This document shows positions 46,601-58,525 of a DNA stretch of 64,000 nt, piece after piece. Location of the stretch: contig JAFCMP010000379.1 of NCBI GenBank assembly GCA_017506865.1, positions 868,001-932,000 on the forward strand. Direction: 5' to 3'. A model generated the notes under the pieces. The model saw only the letters and a list, made by a program, of their open reading frames with translations. It was not told where the DNA came from and did not search any database. The DNA is from Tribonema minus. Lineage: Eukaryota > Sar > Xanthophyceae > Tribonematales > Tribonemataceae. A program made the position numbers and the translations under genes. Every line of letters starts with the position of its first letter. Position 1 is the first letter of the stretch.

Positions 46601-47701
46601 TCGTTCTTGATGTCATCGACCAGCTCATCCCGTCCCAGAATTTCCTCACGAGCGATGACACGGCGAAGAAAGAATGGCTTCACCTTTGGTATTGGGCTGC
46701 AAGCAAGCGACACAATAACAACGGGTGTTTGTGAGCGTCCCACAGCCATGCGTGCACCGCTCAAGCATGACATTGGCACACCCCCACACTGCACATTTAC
46801 CTCCTCAGATTGACCCTCATCTCTTCAGTCCAGGTGGTCATCTGTTTCTGTACGTCAATGATGGTGAGCGTACCAATGTACTTGAAGATGCTGTCGATGT
46901 CGCCAATGAGCGCCTTCAGTGTCTCCATTGTGTCTTGGGCAGTGAAAAACTCAGCAAGGCGGTTGTTCTGCTTTGCGCGCACTACACGCTCCTCCAGATC
47001 AAGGCCTTTCGAGTTCAGCCGGTCCACCAAGAGCTTCACTCCGTCAGGAGGTTTTCCTTGCGCCACCCAGGTGTTGACCGACACGCACACCACCTGCATA
47101 ATTTGACGAGGTGCAGCACGAAGTGATGCTGAGGGTGCTATGTGCAGGCACTGCAGTTGCCGCAGACATAGGTACGTGCATGGCGCACCTGGCAGTTGCC
47201 ATTGGGCTGGAGCTGATCCCACACCTCCTTGCACAGCGCTCTCGTCGCTGCGTCGGCATCATACAACTTCACGGCCTCAACCACAATTGTCACGAGAGCG
47301 CCCACCCAGGGCACTGCCGATGCAGCTGCGGCGGTCATACGGGCCATGGCGAGAACCGTCTGCTTGGCCGTTGCAACAGTAGAGAGGGCATCGCTCGTGT
47401 TGCTGATGGGCTGTGCAGCAGTGCCCCCGATTGCTAACACGGATGTGCCACTCGATGCAGTAGCAACTGCAGCGATCGCGGTCGCCTGACTTGATGGCAA
47501 TCCTGTCTGCACATTAATACCCACTTTTACAGCAGCGCTGGCAATGGCATTACCGCTGAACGGCGCGGTGGTGCCCCCTCCGGAATCTTTGGTGGTCGCG
47601 GTACCAGCGCCTGAGTTAGGAATACCGGCAGATGCAGCGTCACTGTCATTGGCCTTTGCAGTTGCATCTATCGCAGCGGTCTTGCTTCCCGAACAACCCA
47701 T
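43610..47701 (-). CDS. NLR-like protein: acylated N-terminus, NB-ARC ATPase, TPR repeats (1169 residues)
   Basis: Seven exons (47701-47189, 47093-46801, 46696-46467, 46380-46292, 46201-46052, 45928-45665, 45580-43610) join without a frame break. The chosen start gives MGCSGSK, a consensus for N-myristoylation with an adjacent Cys for palmitoylation; the frame is open upstream. Residues about 125-155 (AAAASAVPWVGALVTIVVEA) are a hydrophobic helix reminiscent of HeLo/MLKL-type N-terminal bundles, followed by a helical region to 268. NB-ARC features: Walker A GGPGEGKTT (Lys318), Walker B PLLVFDD (Asp414-415), LLMVVTRE as sensor 1, CDYNPMMMATLAGLIG at the GLPL position, a winged-helix-like LSVFSRGFSASG and MHALSHLAAE at the MHD position. 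The rest is about eleven 42-residue TPRs of kinesin-light-chain type. It likely senses a ligand through the TPRs and signals at a membrane; that role is inferred from architecture. Confidence 0.85.
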
Positions 47702-48067
47702 CGGGCGACACTTGTGTCTCCGCTGCTTTTCGCTTGCTTCAGAATCTTCCGAGGAATGCGCCTCATGGTTAGGGCTAGGGCTAGGTTCGCAACTAAAGCA
47801 ATCAGGCAGCTCCAACCAACTACCGATTGCAACACCTGCCACTGCCACCTGCCAGGCCATAAAGTAGCAAATGTGTAATGGAGCCTCTGGTCGCACACAA
47901 CGCACCTCGTCATGGAGGTTCGACAAATGCCACTTGGCACAGTTGCCGCTGAGGCGACCATGGTGACTTACACAAACATGATGTACACAAAAACGCCTAC
48001 AGCCATGCTGCAATCCTATGCAAATGCACAGCCGGCCAAATGTCATGCACAGCATCAGAGAGTGTAT
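47702..48067. promoter_or_regulatory. Upstream flank of the NLR-like gene, conserved with its paralogue
   Basis: Nearly identical to 55666-56030 upstream of the second copy. The reading frame of exon 1 remains open through it in both copies, so an alternative upstream start cannot be excluded. A putative promoter or 5' leader. Confidence 0.4.
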
Positions 48068-49545
48068 TGTCATCTGTGATTGTGCCTGGCTTCGAAAGTG
48101 CTTCGTCGCCAAGCGTCGATGGTGCATAAGCATCTCACAGCGGTAGTTCGTCGTCAAGTTGTGTGAGTTCGTCGAAACTGGGTCGTCACAAAGTGTGTCG
48201 CCAAATTGTGACAACATGTCGTCATCTGTGATTGTGCCTGGCGTCGAAAGTGCGGCGTCGCCAAGCGTCGATGGTGCATAAGCACCTCACGAGGGTGCGT
48301 CGTCAAGTTGTGAGAGTGCGTCGAAACTGGGTCGTCACCAAGCGTCGACGGTGCATGAGCACCTCACGACGGTGGTGTATCGTCAACTTGTGAATGTGTC
48401 GTCATTTGTGATTGTGCCTGGCGTCGAAAGTGCGGCGTCGCCAAGCGTCGATGGTGCATAAGCACCTCACGACTGTGCGTCGTCAAGTTGTGAGAGTGCG
48501 TCGAAACTGGGTCGTCACCAAGCGTCGACGGTGCATGAGCACCTCACAACGTCGTCATCTGTGATTGTGCCTGGCGTCGAAAGTGCGGCGTCGCCAAGCG
48601 TCGATGGTGCATAAGCACCTCACGACGATGCGTCGTCAAATTGTGAGGGTGCGTCGAAACTGGGTCGTCTCTAAGCGTCGACGGTGCATGAGCACCTCAC
48701 GACGGTGGTGTGTCGTCAACTTGTGAATGTGTCGTCATCTGTGATTGTGCCTGGCGTCGAAAGTGCGGCGTCGCCAAGCGTCGACGGTGCATAAGCACCT
48801 CACGACGGTGCGTCGTCAAGTTGTGAAAGTGCGTCGAAACTGGGTCGTCACCAAGCGTCGACGGTGCATGAGCACCTCACGACGGTGGTGTGTCGTCATC
48901 TTGTGCATGTGTCGTCATCTGTGATTGTGCCTGGCGCCGAAAGTGCGGCGTCGCCAAGTGTCGATGGTGCATAAGCACCTCACGACACTGCGTCGTCAAG
49001 TTGTGAGTGTGCGTCAAAACTGGGTCGTCGTCAAGCGTCGACGGTGCATAAGCACCTCACAACGGTGGTACGTTGTTCAAGAGTGTATCATCTGTGTTGT
49101 GCCTGGCGTCGAACGTGCGTCGTCGCCAAGCATCAATGGTGCATCAGCACCTTGCGACGGTGGTGCGTCGTCAAGCTGTGAGAGTGCATCGAAACTGGGT
49201 CGTCACCAAGCGTCGATGGTGCATAAGCACCTCACAACGATGGTATGTTGTCAAGAGTGTATCATCATCTGTGTTGTGCCTGGCGTCGAACGTGCGTCGT
49301 CGCCAAGCATCGACGGTGGTACGTCGTCAAGTTGTGAGAGTGTGTCGACGTGGTCTTCAAGTGTACGTGCGGTCATCTGTGACCGTCACCAATGGTGCAC
49401 CTCACGACGGTGATGTGTCGTCGACTTGTGAGTGTGTCGTCATCTGTGATTGTGCCTGGCGTTTTAAGTGCGTCGTCGCCAAGCGTCGATGGCGCAAAAG
49501 CACCCGTCGTCATCTGTGATTGTTTAAAAGCCATATCGTGAAAGA
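48068..49545. repeat. Satellite array 1
   Basis: About nine degenerate units marked by gtcgtcatctgtgattgtgcctggcg, spaced roughly 145-185 bases apart. Each contains two half-units with gtcgtcaagttgtgagagtgcg and gtgcataagcacctcacgacgg. The array is G+C-rich and dense in cgtcg. A second array of the same family lies at 56030-57080. Each lies upstream of an NLR-like gene on the minus strand. Confidence 0.88.
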
Positions 49546-50170
49546 GTGTTGTCACATCGCGTCAGTCTCGCGTCGTTACGCCGTGTGTCGGCTGCAGCGC
49601 GTCGCTGCCGGGCAGTATCAAGCACCCATCGTACGACAGAGACGACACCTCAACGCTCTCGTCAATGTGCAGGATCTCATGATGGGACACATGTCATATC
49701 GCGTGCTGCGTCGTCAAGTCACGCTGTAGTGCGTGGCCACTATCATCGTCACCTCAAGCTCACTGCGTCCTTCATTGCAATGTTGTTACACCACCGCATA
49801 CGTTGCACAACTGTTGTGACAGCAATTACTACACTTCCCCCATGTGTGCTGCGAGCGACGCGGTACCTGACCCACTCAAACATGCAAAATCTCAATGCCT
49901 TTAGCCAACTAGCACTGGCGCTGATCACAACTCCAATACAAGTCCACAAGTACAGGGCGGAATCAACAATGTCACATGCAACATCACGTCGTACTGCATT
50001 GTGGCGTGTGCCATCACATGGCTCAGTAACGTCATCACCTGGCGTCTTTCATCGTAGTGTCATACAAGCATGTCAAAACACCTGAAACATATTTCATTGC
50101 AGTTGTTTATAGCATGTACATGTACGTATCTCGCAGCACACACACACAACAATGCAACCATGCGGCAAAC
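49546..50170. other. Spacer between satellite array and second TPR gene
   Basis: No gene is supported. It contains unique sequence and the 3' flank of the minus-strand TPR gene. Confidence 0.4.
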
Positions 50171-53100
50171 TTACACAGGCAGCCGCTTGTCCTTTAGCGC
50201 AGCGATGTTGTTACGCGACTGCACCGTGAGCGGATGCTTGGGGCCCAGCACCTCCTCGCGGATGGCGAGCGCGCGCTCGCACAACGGCGCCACCTCCGCC
50301 AATTTGCCCTGAGCTTGGAGGAGACCGGCGAGGTTGTTGAGAGATGTCGCCGTGTCTGGATGCGTCGGGCCCAGCGCCTCCTCACGGATGGCGAGCGCAC
50401 GCTCGTACAACGGCGCCGCCTCCGCCAACTTGCCCTGAGCTTCTAGGAGCGAAGCGAGGTTGTTGAGCGACGTCGCCGTGTCCGGATGCGTCGGGCCCAG
50501 CTTCTCCTCACGGATGGCGAGCGCACGCTCGTACAACGGCGCCGCCTCCGCCAACTTGCCCTGAGCTTCTAGGAGCAAAGCGAGGTTGTTGAGCGACGTC
50601 GCCGTGTCCCGATGCGTCGGGCCCAGCTTCTCCTCGCGGATGGCGAGCGCGCGCTCACACAACGCCGCCGCCTCCGCCAACTTGCCCTGAGCTTGGAGGA
50701 GCACGGCAAGATTGTTGAGCGACGTCACCGTGTCCGGATGCGCTGGGCCAAGCGCCTCCTCACGGGTGGCGAGCGCGCGCTCGTACAACGGCGCTGCCTC
50801 AGCCAGCTTACCCTGCGCTTCGAGGAGAATGGCGAGGTTGTTGAGCGACGTCGCTGTGTCCGGATGCTCCGGGCCCAGCGTCTCCTCGCGGATGGCGAGC
50901 GCGTGCTCGTACAACGGCGCCGCCTCCGCCAACTTGCCCTGAGCTTTAAGGAGTGAGGCGAGGTTGTTGAACGACGTCGCCGTGTCTGGATGCGTCGGGC
51001 CCAGCTTTATCTCGCGGATGCCGAGCGCGCGCTCGTACAACGGCGCCGCCTCCGCCAACTTGCCCTGAGCTTGGAGGAGCCCAGCGAGGTTGTCGAGCGA
51101 CATCGCTGTGTCCGGATGCGTCGCGCCCAGCTTTATCTCGCGGATGGCGAGCGCGTGCTCGTACAACGGCGCCGCCTCCGCCAACTTGCCCTGAGCTTGG
51201 AGGAGAGATGCGAGGTTGTTGAGCGACGTCGCCGTGTCCGGATGCTCCGGGCCCAGCGCCTCCTCGCGGATGGCGAGCGCGCGATCGTACAACGGCGCCG
51301 CCTCCGCCAACTTGCCCTGAGCTTGGAGGAGCGAGGCGAGATTGTCGAGCGACATCGCTGTGTCCGGATGCGTCGCGCCCAGCTTTATCTCGCGGATGGC
51401 GAGCGCGTGCTCGTACAACGGCGCCGCCTCCGCCAACTTGCCCTGGGCACGGAGTAGACTGGCAAGGTTGTTGAGCGATGTCGCCGTGTCCGGATGCGTC
51501 GGGCCCAGCTTCTCCTCGCGGATGGCGAGCGCGCGCTCGTACAACGGCGCCGCCTCCGCCAATTTGCCCTGGGCTTTCAGCAAGGAAGCGAGGTTGTTGA
51601 GCGACGTCGCCGTGGAAGGATGCGTCGCGCCCAGCTTTATCTCGCGGATGGCAAGCGCGCGCTCGTACAATGGCGCCGCCTCCGCCAACTTGCCCTGATC
51701 TCGGAGGAGCGAGGCGAGGTTGTCGAGCGACGTCGCCGTCTCTGGATGGTTCGGGCCCAGCACCTCCTCGCGGATGGCGAGCGCGCGCTCGTACAATGGC
51801 ACCGCCTCCGCCGACTTGCCCTGAGCTTGGAGGAGCAAGGCGAGGTTGTTGAGCGACTGAGCCGTGTCTGGATGCGTCGGGCCCAGCGCCTCCTGGCGGA
51901 TGGAGAGCGCGCGCTCGTACAACGGCGCCGCCTCCGCAAAATTGCCCTGTTCTTTGAGGAGACCGGCGAGGTTGTTGAGCGACGTCGCCGTGTCCCGATG
52001 CGTCGGGCCCAGCGCCTCCTCGCGGATGGAGAGCGCGCGCTCGTACAACGGCACCGCCTCCGCCAACTTGCCCTGTGCTTGGAGGAGCTTGGCGAGGTTG
52101 TTGAGCGACGTCGCCGTGGAAGGATGTTTCGGCCCCAGCACCGCCTCGTGGATGGCGAGCGCGCGCTCGTGCAACGGCGCCGCCTCCGCCCACTTGCCCT
52201 GTGCTTGGAGGAGCGACGCCAGGTTGTTGAGCGACGTCGCCGTGGAGGGATGCGTCGGGCCCAGCACATCCTCGCGGATGGCGAGCGCACGCTCGTACAA
52301 CGGTGCCGCTTTGTTGTAATCGCCCTGATCTTGGAGGAGACCGGCGAGGTTGTTGAGCGACGTCGCCGTCAAGGGATGCGTCGGGCCCAGCACATCCTCG
52401 CGGATGGCGTGCGCGCGCGCGAACAACGGCGCCGCCTCTGCAAACTTGCCCTGAGCGTGGAGGAGTGAGGCGAGGTTGTTGAGCGACGTCGCCGTGTCCG
52501 GATGCGTCGGGCCCAGAGTCTCCTCGCGGATGGCGAGCGCGCGCTCATACAACGGCGCCGCTTTATCGTAATCGCCCTGAGTTTTGAAGAGAAGGGCGAG
52601 GTCGCCAAACGACTTCGCCGTGAGCGGATGCTTCGGGCCCAGCTTCTCCTCGCGGATGGCGAGCGCGCGCTCGTACAAGGGCGCCGCCTTGCCGTAATCG
52701 CCCTGAGCCTGGAGGAGACTGGCGAGACTGTTGAGGGACGCTGCCGTGAGCAGATGCTTCGGGCCCAACGCCTCCTCGCGGATGGCGAGCGCGCGCTCGT
52801 ACAACAGCGCCGCCTCCCGCAGTGCACTGCGCACCTGTAACTCGATTGCCAGGCTCGAAAACCTTTTTGCCCAAGTGACATCGTCCCAGTTCTTGGTGCC
52901 TAGGTACGTCAACAGCTTCCTGATGTTCGGCAGCTCCGCCGACAGCAGCTCCGTCGCTGTCAGCAGCGCACCAGCGCCATGCTCTGGTCGGAGTTTGTTG
53001 AGCTCGTCGGCCAATCCCAAGACATGCAGCGCGAACGCGTCGACGACCTGCCGTTTGTCTGCGGCAAGCAACAGCTCCTCGAACAACTTCTCTGCCGCCA

Positions 53101-55665
53101 AGTGGGATAGAGCGTGCATGCTGTAACGCGTGCCTCCAGGGATGGCAGCAGCTGTCGCTTGCTCGCGGACGATGGACACATCGCAGAGCTCCTCCATCAT
53201 GTCAGCGACGGGCCTCGACTCCGAAGAAGATACAGCAGCTGCGCCGCTGGCACTGAATCCTCTGGAGAAGACAGCCGCGCAATCAGCTGCTGTGTGTCAG
53301 CCTCCAAGAACCCTTTCATCCAGCGACACAGCTTGGTGACACGGTGGGCGATGTCGGACTTGTTGGGCATGCGCAGACGTTCCTCTTGCATCGCAGCGCT
53401 GATGACCTCCTGCGTCGACGCAACACACACGCACCAATCGTTAGATCATGCAAGTCTTCCGATATCGCAGGTGTAAGTCTGTGTGCCGCTTACCGAGAGC
53501 TTTCTGTCGTCCAGTCCGATGAGGCCGGCGAGAGTTGCCATCATCATCGGGTTGTAATCACAGTATCCAGCGATCGTGGATGCCTGTGTGTCTGTCGATG
53601 TGCACTTGCTGCGAACCACCTGTTTGGCGGACTCGACATCAAGAGGTGATGCCATCTGCTTCTTGAAATTGGTGAAATTGCCGCAGTTCTCGCGCGTGAC
53701 GACCATCAGTAGTGCTGCCGAAAGTTCGTGCAGCTCCTCCAGAACATCACCAAGTGCCTGTTGAGCAAGCACCAGAGGACACACTTAACCAATGCAAAAC
53801 ACGGCGACGATGTTCATTTGCCAGTAATAATCGTCGCGTGTGAAACATCCACATTTGTCTGTACACATGTTCACTTTGCAAGCTGTCAGTGAATACTCAC
53901 ATGTGAGACATTCGCGTCGGCCTGTTCCGCATCGTCAAATACCAGAAGTGGCTTCTGGCCGCGAGCGTCACATCGGCGCAGCCACGACACAAACTCCTCC
54001 CATTGCTCCATCGCATTCGCTTTGGTGTCAGAGGTCGCCTCGATGCCGCCCTGACATCAAACAACAAGGGCATCCACTGTGAGGTGCAGCGCATCACGCT
54101 TTGCCTCGTCAGGGACATAGGTGCATGCCTGCACGCACCTCGCACTCGATGAGCTTCCTGTACAGGGCACCGCCGATGTGCGCTTTCACGGCATGGCTCG
54201 AATCGCCGGCGCCCGAAACGATGATACCTGCGCACGGACGCGGGCGAGGATAGCGGTGGTCGACGAGTCCGAGGGATTCGGGCGATACCAGCATGCGTCC
54301 GACGCACACTAACCTGCCATACTGACTGCAAATGTGCCGCCCATGCAGTGCCCGTCGTCGACAAGCTGGACCGCAGCCTCCATTGCCACAGTAGTCTTGC
54401 CCTCTCCTGGCCCGCCATACAACACCACAGCTCCCTTATCTTTCAGGTCATTCTTGATGTCATTGACCAGCTCATCCCGTCCCAGAATTTCCTCACGAGC
54501 GATGACACGGCGGACAAAGAATGGCTTCACTTTTGGTGTTGGGCTGCAAGCAAGCGACACAATAATAACGGGTGTTTGTGAGCGTCCCACAGCCATGCGT
54601 GCACCGCTCAAGCATGACATTGGCACACCCCCACACTGCACATTTACCTCCTCAGATTGACCCTCATCTCTTCAGTCCAGGTGGTCATTTGTTTCTGTAC
54701 GTCAATGATGGTGAGTGTACCAATGTACTTGAAGATGCTGTCGATGTCGCCAATGAGTGCTTTCAGTGTCTCCAGTGTGTCTTGGGCAGTGAAAAACTCA
54801 GCGAGGCGGTTATTCTGCTTTGCGCGCACTACACGCTCCTCCAGTTCAAGGCCTTTCGAGTTCAGCCTGTCCACCAAGAGCTTCACTCCGTCAGGAGGTT
54901 TTCCTTGTGCCACCCAGGTGTTGACTGACACGCACACCACCTGCATAATTTGACGAGGTGCAGCACGAAGTGAATGATACGCAAGTACACAAACATTGCA
55001 ATTTCCGTAGAAACGTAACGCATGGCGCACCTGGCAGTTGCCATGGGGCTAAAGCTGATCCCACACCTCCTTGCACAGCGCTCTCAGTACGGAGTGAATG
55101 ATGAGTGTGCTTTACGCAAACACTGCATGGTGACGGCATGGCGCACCTGGCAGTTGCCATTGGGCTGAAGCTGATCCCACACCTCCTTGCACAACGCTCT
55201 CGTCGCTGCGTCGGCATCATGCAACTTCACAGCCTCAACCACGATTGTAACGAGAGCGCCCACCCAGGGCACTGCCGATGCAGCTGCGGCGGTCATACGG
55301 GCCATGGCGAGAACCGTCTGCTTGGCCGTTGAAGCTGTGGAGAGAGCATCGCTCGCACTGATGGGCTGTACATTAGTTCCCCCGATTGCTAGGACGGAGG
55401 TGCCACTCGATGCAGTAGCAACTGCAGCGATCGCGGTCGCCTGACTGGATGGCAATCCTGTCTGCGAATTAGCATCAGCTTTTCCAGTAGCATTTGTAGC
55501 GCTGGCAATCGCATTGCCGCTGAACGGCGCGGTGGTGCCCCCTCCGACATCTCCTGTCGCTGCGGTACCACCATTTGTGTTGAGACCACCGGGACTCGCT
55601 GCATGACTGCCCGTATCCGGCGAAGCTGCATCAAGCGCAGCGGCCTTGCTCTCCTTGCACCCCAT
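50171..55665 (-). pseudogene. Second NLR-like gene with 4-base deletion and about 21 TPRs
   Basis: It has the same seven-exon structure as the neighbouring copy (55665-55147, 54940-54648, 54543-54314, 54227-54139, 54050-53901, 53757-53494, 53409-50171), and exons 2-6 have identical lengths. The N-terminus is MGCKESK, again a myristoylation/palmitoylation consensus. Walker A GGPGEGKTT is intact. In exon 7, around 53262-53273, cggctgtcttctccagagg replaces the longer sequence of the intact copy with a net loss of four bases; the winged-helix region is then read out of frame to an early stop. The correct frame resumes at once and runs through about 21 TPRs to 50171. Either a recent pseudogene or a consensus error. 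The TPR block is nearly twice that of its sister. Intron 1 contains a partial duplicate of the end of exon 1 (55012-55085). Confidence 0.8.
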
Positions 55666-56029
55666 CGCAACACAGTCGTGTCTCCGCTGCTTTTCGTTTG
55701 CTTCAGAATCTTCTGAGGAATGCGCCTTATGGTTAGGGCTAGGGCTAGGTTCGCAACTAAAGCAATCAGGCAGCTCCAACCAACTACCGATTGCAACACC
55801 TGCCACTGCCACCTGCCAGGCCATAAAGTAGCAAATGTGTAATGGAACCTCTGGTCGCACACAACGCACCTCGTCATGGAGGTTCGACAAATGCCACTTG
55901 GCACAGTTGCCGCTGAGGCGACCATGGTGACTTACACAAACATGATGTACACAAAAACGCCTACAGCCATGCTGCAATCTCATGCAAATGCACAGCCTGC
56001 CAAATGTCATACACAGCATCAGAGAGTGT
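55666..56029. promoter_or_regulatory. Upstream flank of the second NLR-like gene
   Basis: Closely similar to 47702-48067, confirming that the tandem duplication includes the promoter region as well as the adjacent satellite. Confidence 0.4.
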
Positions 56030-57080
56030 GTTGTCATCTGTGATTGTGCCTGGCTTCGAAAGTGCTTCGTCGCCAAGCGTTGATGGTGCTTAAGCGTCTC
56101 ACAGCGGTAGTTCGTCGTCAAGTTGTGTGAGTTCGTCGAAACTGGGTCGTCACAAAGTGTGTCGCCAAATTGTGAGAACATGTCGTCATCTGTGTTGTGC
56201 CTGGTGTCAAAAGTGCGTCCTCGCCAAGCGTCGATGGTGCATAAGCACCTCACGACGGTGCGTCGTCAAGTTGTGAGAGTGCGTCGAAACTGGGTCGTCA
56301 CCAAGCGTCGACGGTGCATGAGCACCTCACGACGGTGGTGTGTCGTCAACTTGTGCATGTGTCGTCATCTGTGATTGTGCCTGGCGTCGAAAGTGCGGCG
56401 TCGCGAAGCGCCGATGGTGCATAAGCACCTCACGACGGTGCGTTGTCAAGTTGTGAGAGTGCGTCGAAACTGGGTCGTCACCAAGCGTCGACGGTGCATA
56501 AGCACTTCACGACGGTAGTGTGTCGTCAAACTTGTGAGTGGGTCGTCATCTGTGATTGTGCCTGGCATCGAAAGTACGGCGTCGCCAAGCGTTGATGGTG
56601 CATAAGCACCTCACGACGTGTGTCGTCAAGTTGTGAGAGTGCGTCGAAACTGGGTCGTCACCAAGCGTCGACGGTGCATGAGCACCTCACGACGGTGGTG
56701 TGTCGCCAAATTGTGAGAACATGTCGTCATCTGTGATTGTGCCTGGCGTCAAAAGTGCGGCGTCGCCAAGCGTCGATGGTGCATAAGCACCTCACGACGG
56801 TGCGTCGTCAAGTTGTGAGAGTGCGTCGAAAGTTGGTCGTCACCAAGCGTCGACGGTGCATGAGCACCTCACGACGGTGGTGTGTCGCCAAATTGTGAGA
56901 GAACATGTCGTCATCTGTGATTGTGCCTGGCATCGAAAGTGCGGCGTCGCCAAGCGTCGATGGTGCATAAGCACCTCACGACGGTGCGTCGTCAAGTTGT
57001 GAGAGTGCGTCGAAACTGGGTCGTCACCAAGCGTCGACGGTGCATAAGCACCTCACGACGGTGAGGCGTTGTCAACTTGT
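56030..57080. repeat. Satellite array 2
   Basis: About six units of the same family as 48068-49545, with gtcgtcatctgtgattgtgcctgg starting each unit and gcgtcgaaactgggtcgtcacc in the second half. Units are more regular than in array 1 (about 180 bases), so this array may be younger or recently homogenised. Confidence 0.88.
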
Positions 57081-57260
57081 GAAAGTGTGTTGTCACTTGT
57101 GCCCGGCCAAGTATGACACGCTGCACTTCTTTACACACATGTGACATGAGCTGGTGAGTTACGCATACACACATCGCACAAACACCAACAGCCACGTTGC
57201 AGTCTTGCAAAGACGTCCTGGGTAACACAAGTGAATTAAAGGTAACTTGCAGTGTCATCA
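57081..57260. other. 3' flank of the truncated TPR gene
   Basis: Homologous to 43420-43609, so it belongs to the duplicated TPR gene unit. No gene. Confidence 0.45.
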
Positions 57261-58274
57261 CTACACATGCACTGGCTTGTCCTGAATACGCCGTAGCGCA
57301 GCGAGGTTGTTGCGTGATGTCGCCGTCTCCAGATGCTCTGTACCGAGCACCTCCTCGCGGATGGCGAGCGCGCGCTCGCACAACGGCGCCGCTCCATCGT
57401 AATCGCCCTGCGCTTTGAGGAGACCGGCGAGGTTGTTGAGAGACGCCGCCGTGTCTGGATGCGTCAGGCCCAGCACCTCCTCGCGGATGGCGCGCGCGCG
57501 CTCGTACAACGGCGCCGCTTTATCGTAGTCGCCCTGAGTCTTGAACAAGAGGGCGAGGTTGATGAGCGACTGAGCCGTGGAGGGATGCGTCGGGCCCAGC
57601 TTCTCCTCGCAGATGGCAAGCGCACGCTCGTACAACGGTAACGCCTTGCCGTAATCGCCCTGACCTTTGAAAAGGAGATTGGTGAAGTTGTTGAGCGACG
57701 TCGCCGTAACCGGATGCTTCGGGCCCAGTACCTCCTTGCAGATGGCGAGCGCGCGCTCGTACAATGGCGCCGCCTCCACCAACTTGCCCTGAGCTTGGAG
57801 GAGCACGGCGAGGTTGTTGAGCGACGTCGCCGTGTCCGGATGCGACGGGCCCAGCACCTCCTCGCAAATGGCGAGCGCGCGCTCGTGCAACGGCGCCGCC
57901 TCCGCCCACTTGCCCTGAGCTTGGAGGAGCGAGGCGAGGTTGTTGAGCGACGTTGCCGTGTCCGGATGCTTCGGGCCCAGCACCTCCTCGCGAATGGCGA
58001 GCGCGCGCTCGTAGAACGGCGCCGCCTCCGCCAACTTGCCCTGAGTTTCGATGATATCAGCGAAATTGTTGAGCGACGCCGCCGTGTACGGATGCTTGGG
58101 GCCCAGCGTTTTTTCGAAAATGGCGAGCGCGCGCTTGTACAACGGTGCCGCTTTATCGTAGTCGCCCTGAGCTCGGAGGAGCTCGGCGAGGTTGTTGAGT
58201 GACGTCGCTGTAAGCGGATGCTTCGGGCCCAGCGTTGTTTCATAGACGGTGAGCGCGCGTTCGTACAACAGCAT
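57261..58274 (-). pseudogene. Third TPR gene, 5'-truncated
   Basis: A 337-residue frame with eight 42-residue TPRs of the same kinesin-light-chain type and the same C-terminus (NNLAALRRIQ). The matching upstream part (winged helix, NB-ARC, N-terminus) is absent: similarity ends near 58270, at the first TPR, where unrelated sequence begins. The frame starts with ATG at 58274 (MLLYERALTVYE), so a short TPR-only protein is possible, but truncation of a duplicated NLR-like gene is more likely. Confidence 0.65.
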
Positions 58275-58282
58275 CGCTTCAC

Positions 58283-58525
58283 ATGGCGGCCGAACAACGT
58301 CAGAGCGCTGCCCTCAGTGACCTGAAGGCCGAGCTCAAGGCTGACATCAGGGTCCTCAATACACGCCTCGATCAGATCTCGGATAGATTGGCGAGTGTCC
58401 CGGTGAAGGCCGCAAGCCTCGCCGTCGCCATTTGTGCGGGCGCCGCTACCTTTGCGGCCTGGCTGGGCGTGGGCCCGCAGATAAACACCAATGTAGTATC
58501 CTCTACACGTGAGAGCGCACAGTAA
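58283..58525 (+). CDS. Possible small coiled-coil and membrane-anchor protein, 80 residues
   Basis: ATG at 58283 gives MAAEQRQSAALSDLKAELKAD, an amphipathic helix with heptad spacing, then a hydrophobic stretch AASLAVAICAGAATFAAWLG and a short polar tail. This two-part layout is coherent for a tail-anchored protein. It starts nine bases from the broken end of the TPR fragment on the other strand and has no family assignment, so it may be chance. Confidence 0.32.
   Translation: MAAEQRQSAALSDLKAELKADIRVLNTRLDQISDRLASVPVKAASLAVAICAGAATFAAWLGVGPQINTNVVSSTRESAQ

Noticed and set aside
47765..47790. Telomere-like ggttagggctagggctagg
   Set aside because: Only about three imperfect copies, repeated because the gene flank is duplicated at 55732; not a telomeric array.
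48068..49545. CRISPR array in the regular repeats
   Set aside because: Units of 145-185 bases without unique spacers or short palindromic repeats, in a eukaryotic intron-bearing context. This is a satellite.
51494..52468. Plus-strand frames of 100-324 codons opposite the TPR arrays
   Set aside because: They follow the 126-base TPR period and are antisense shadows.
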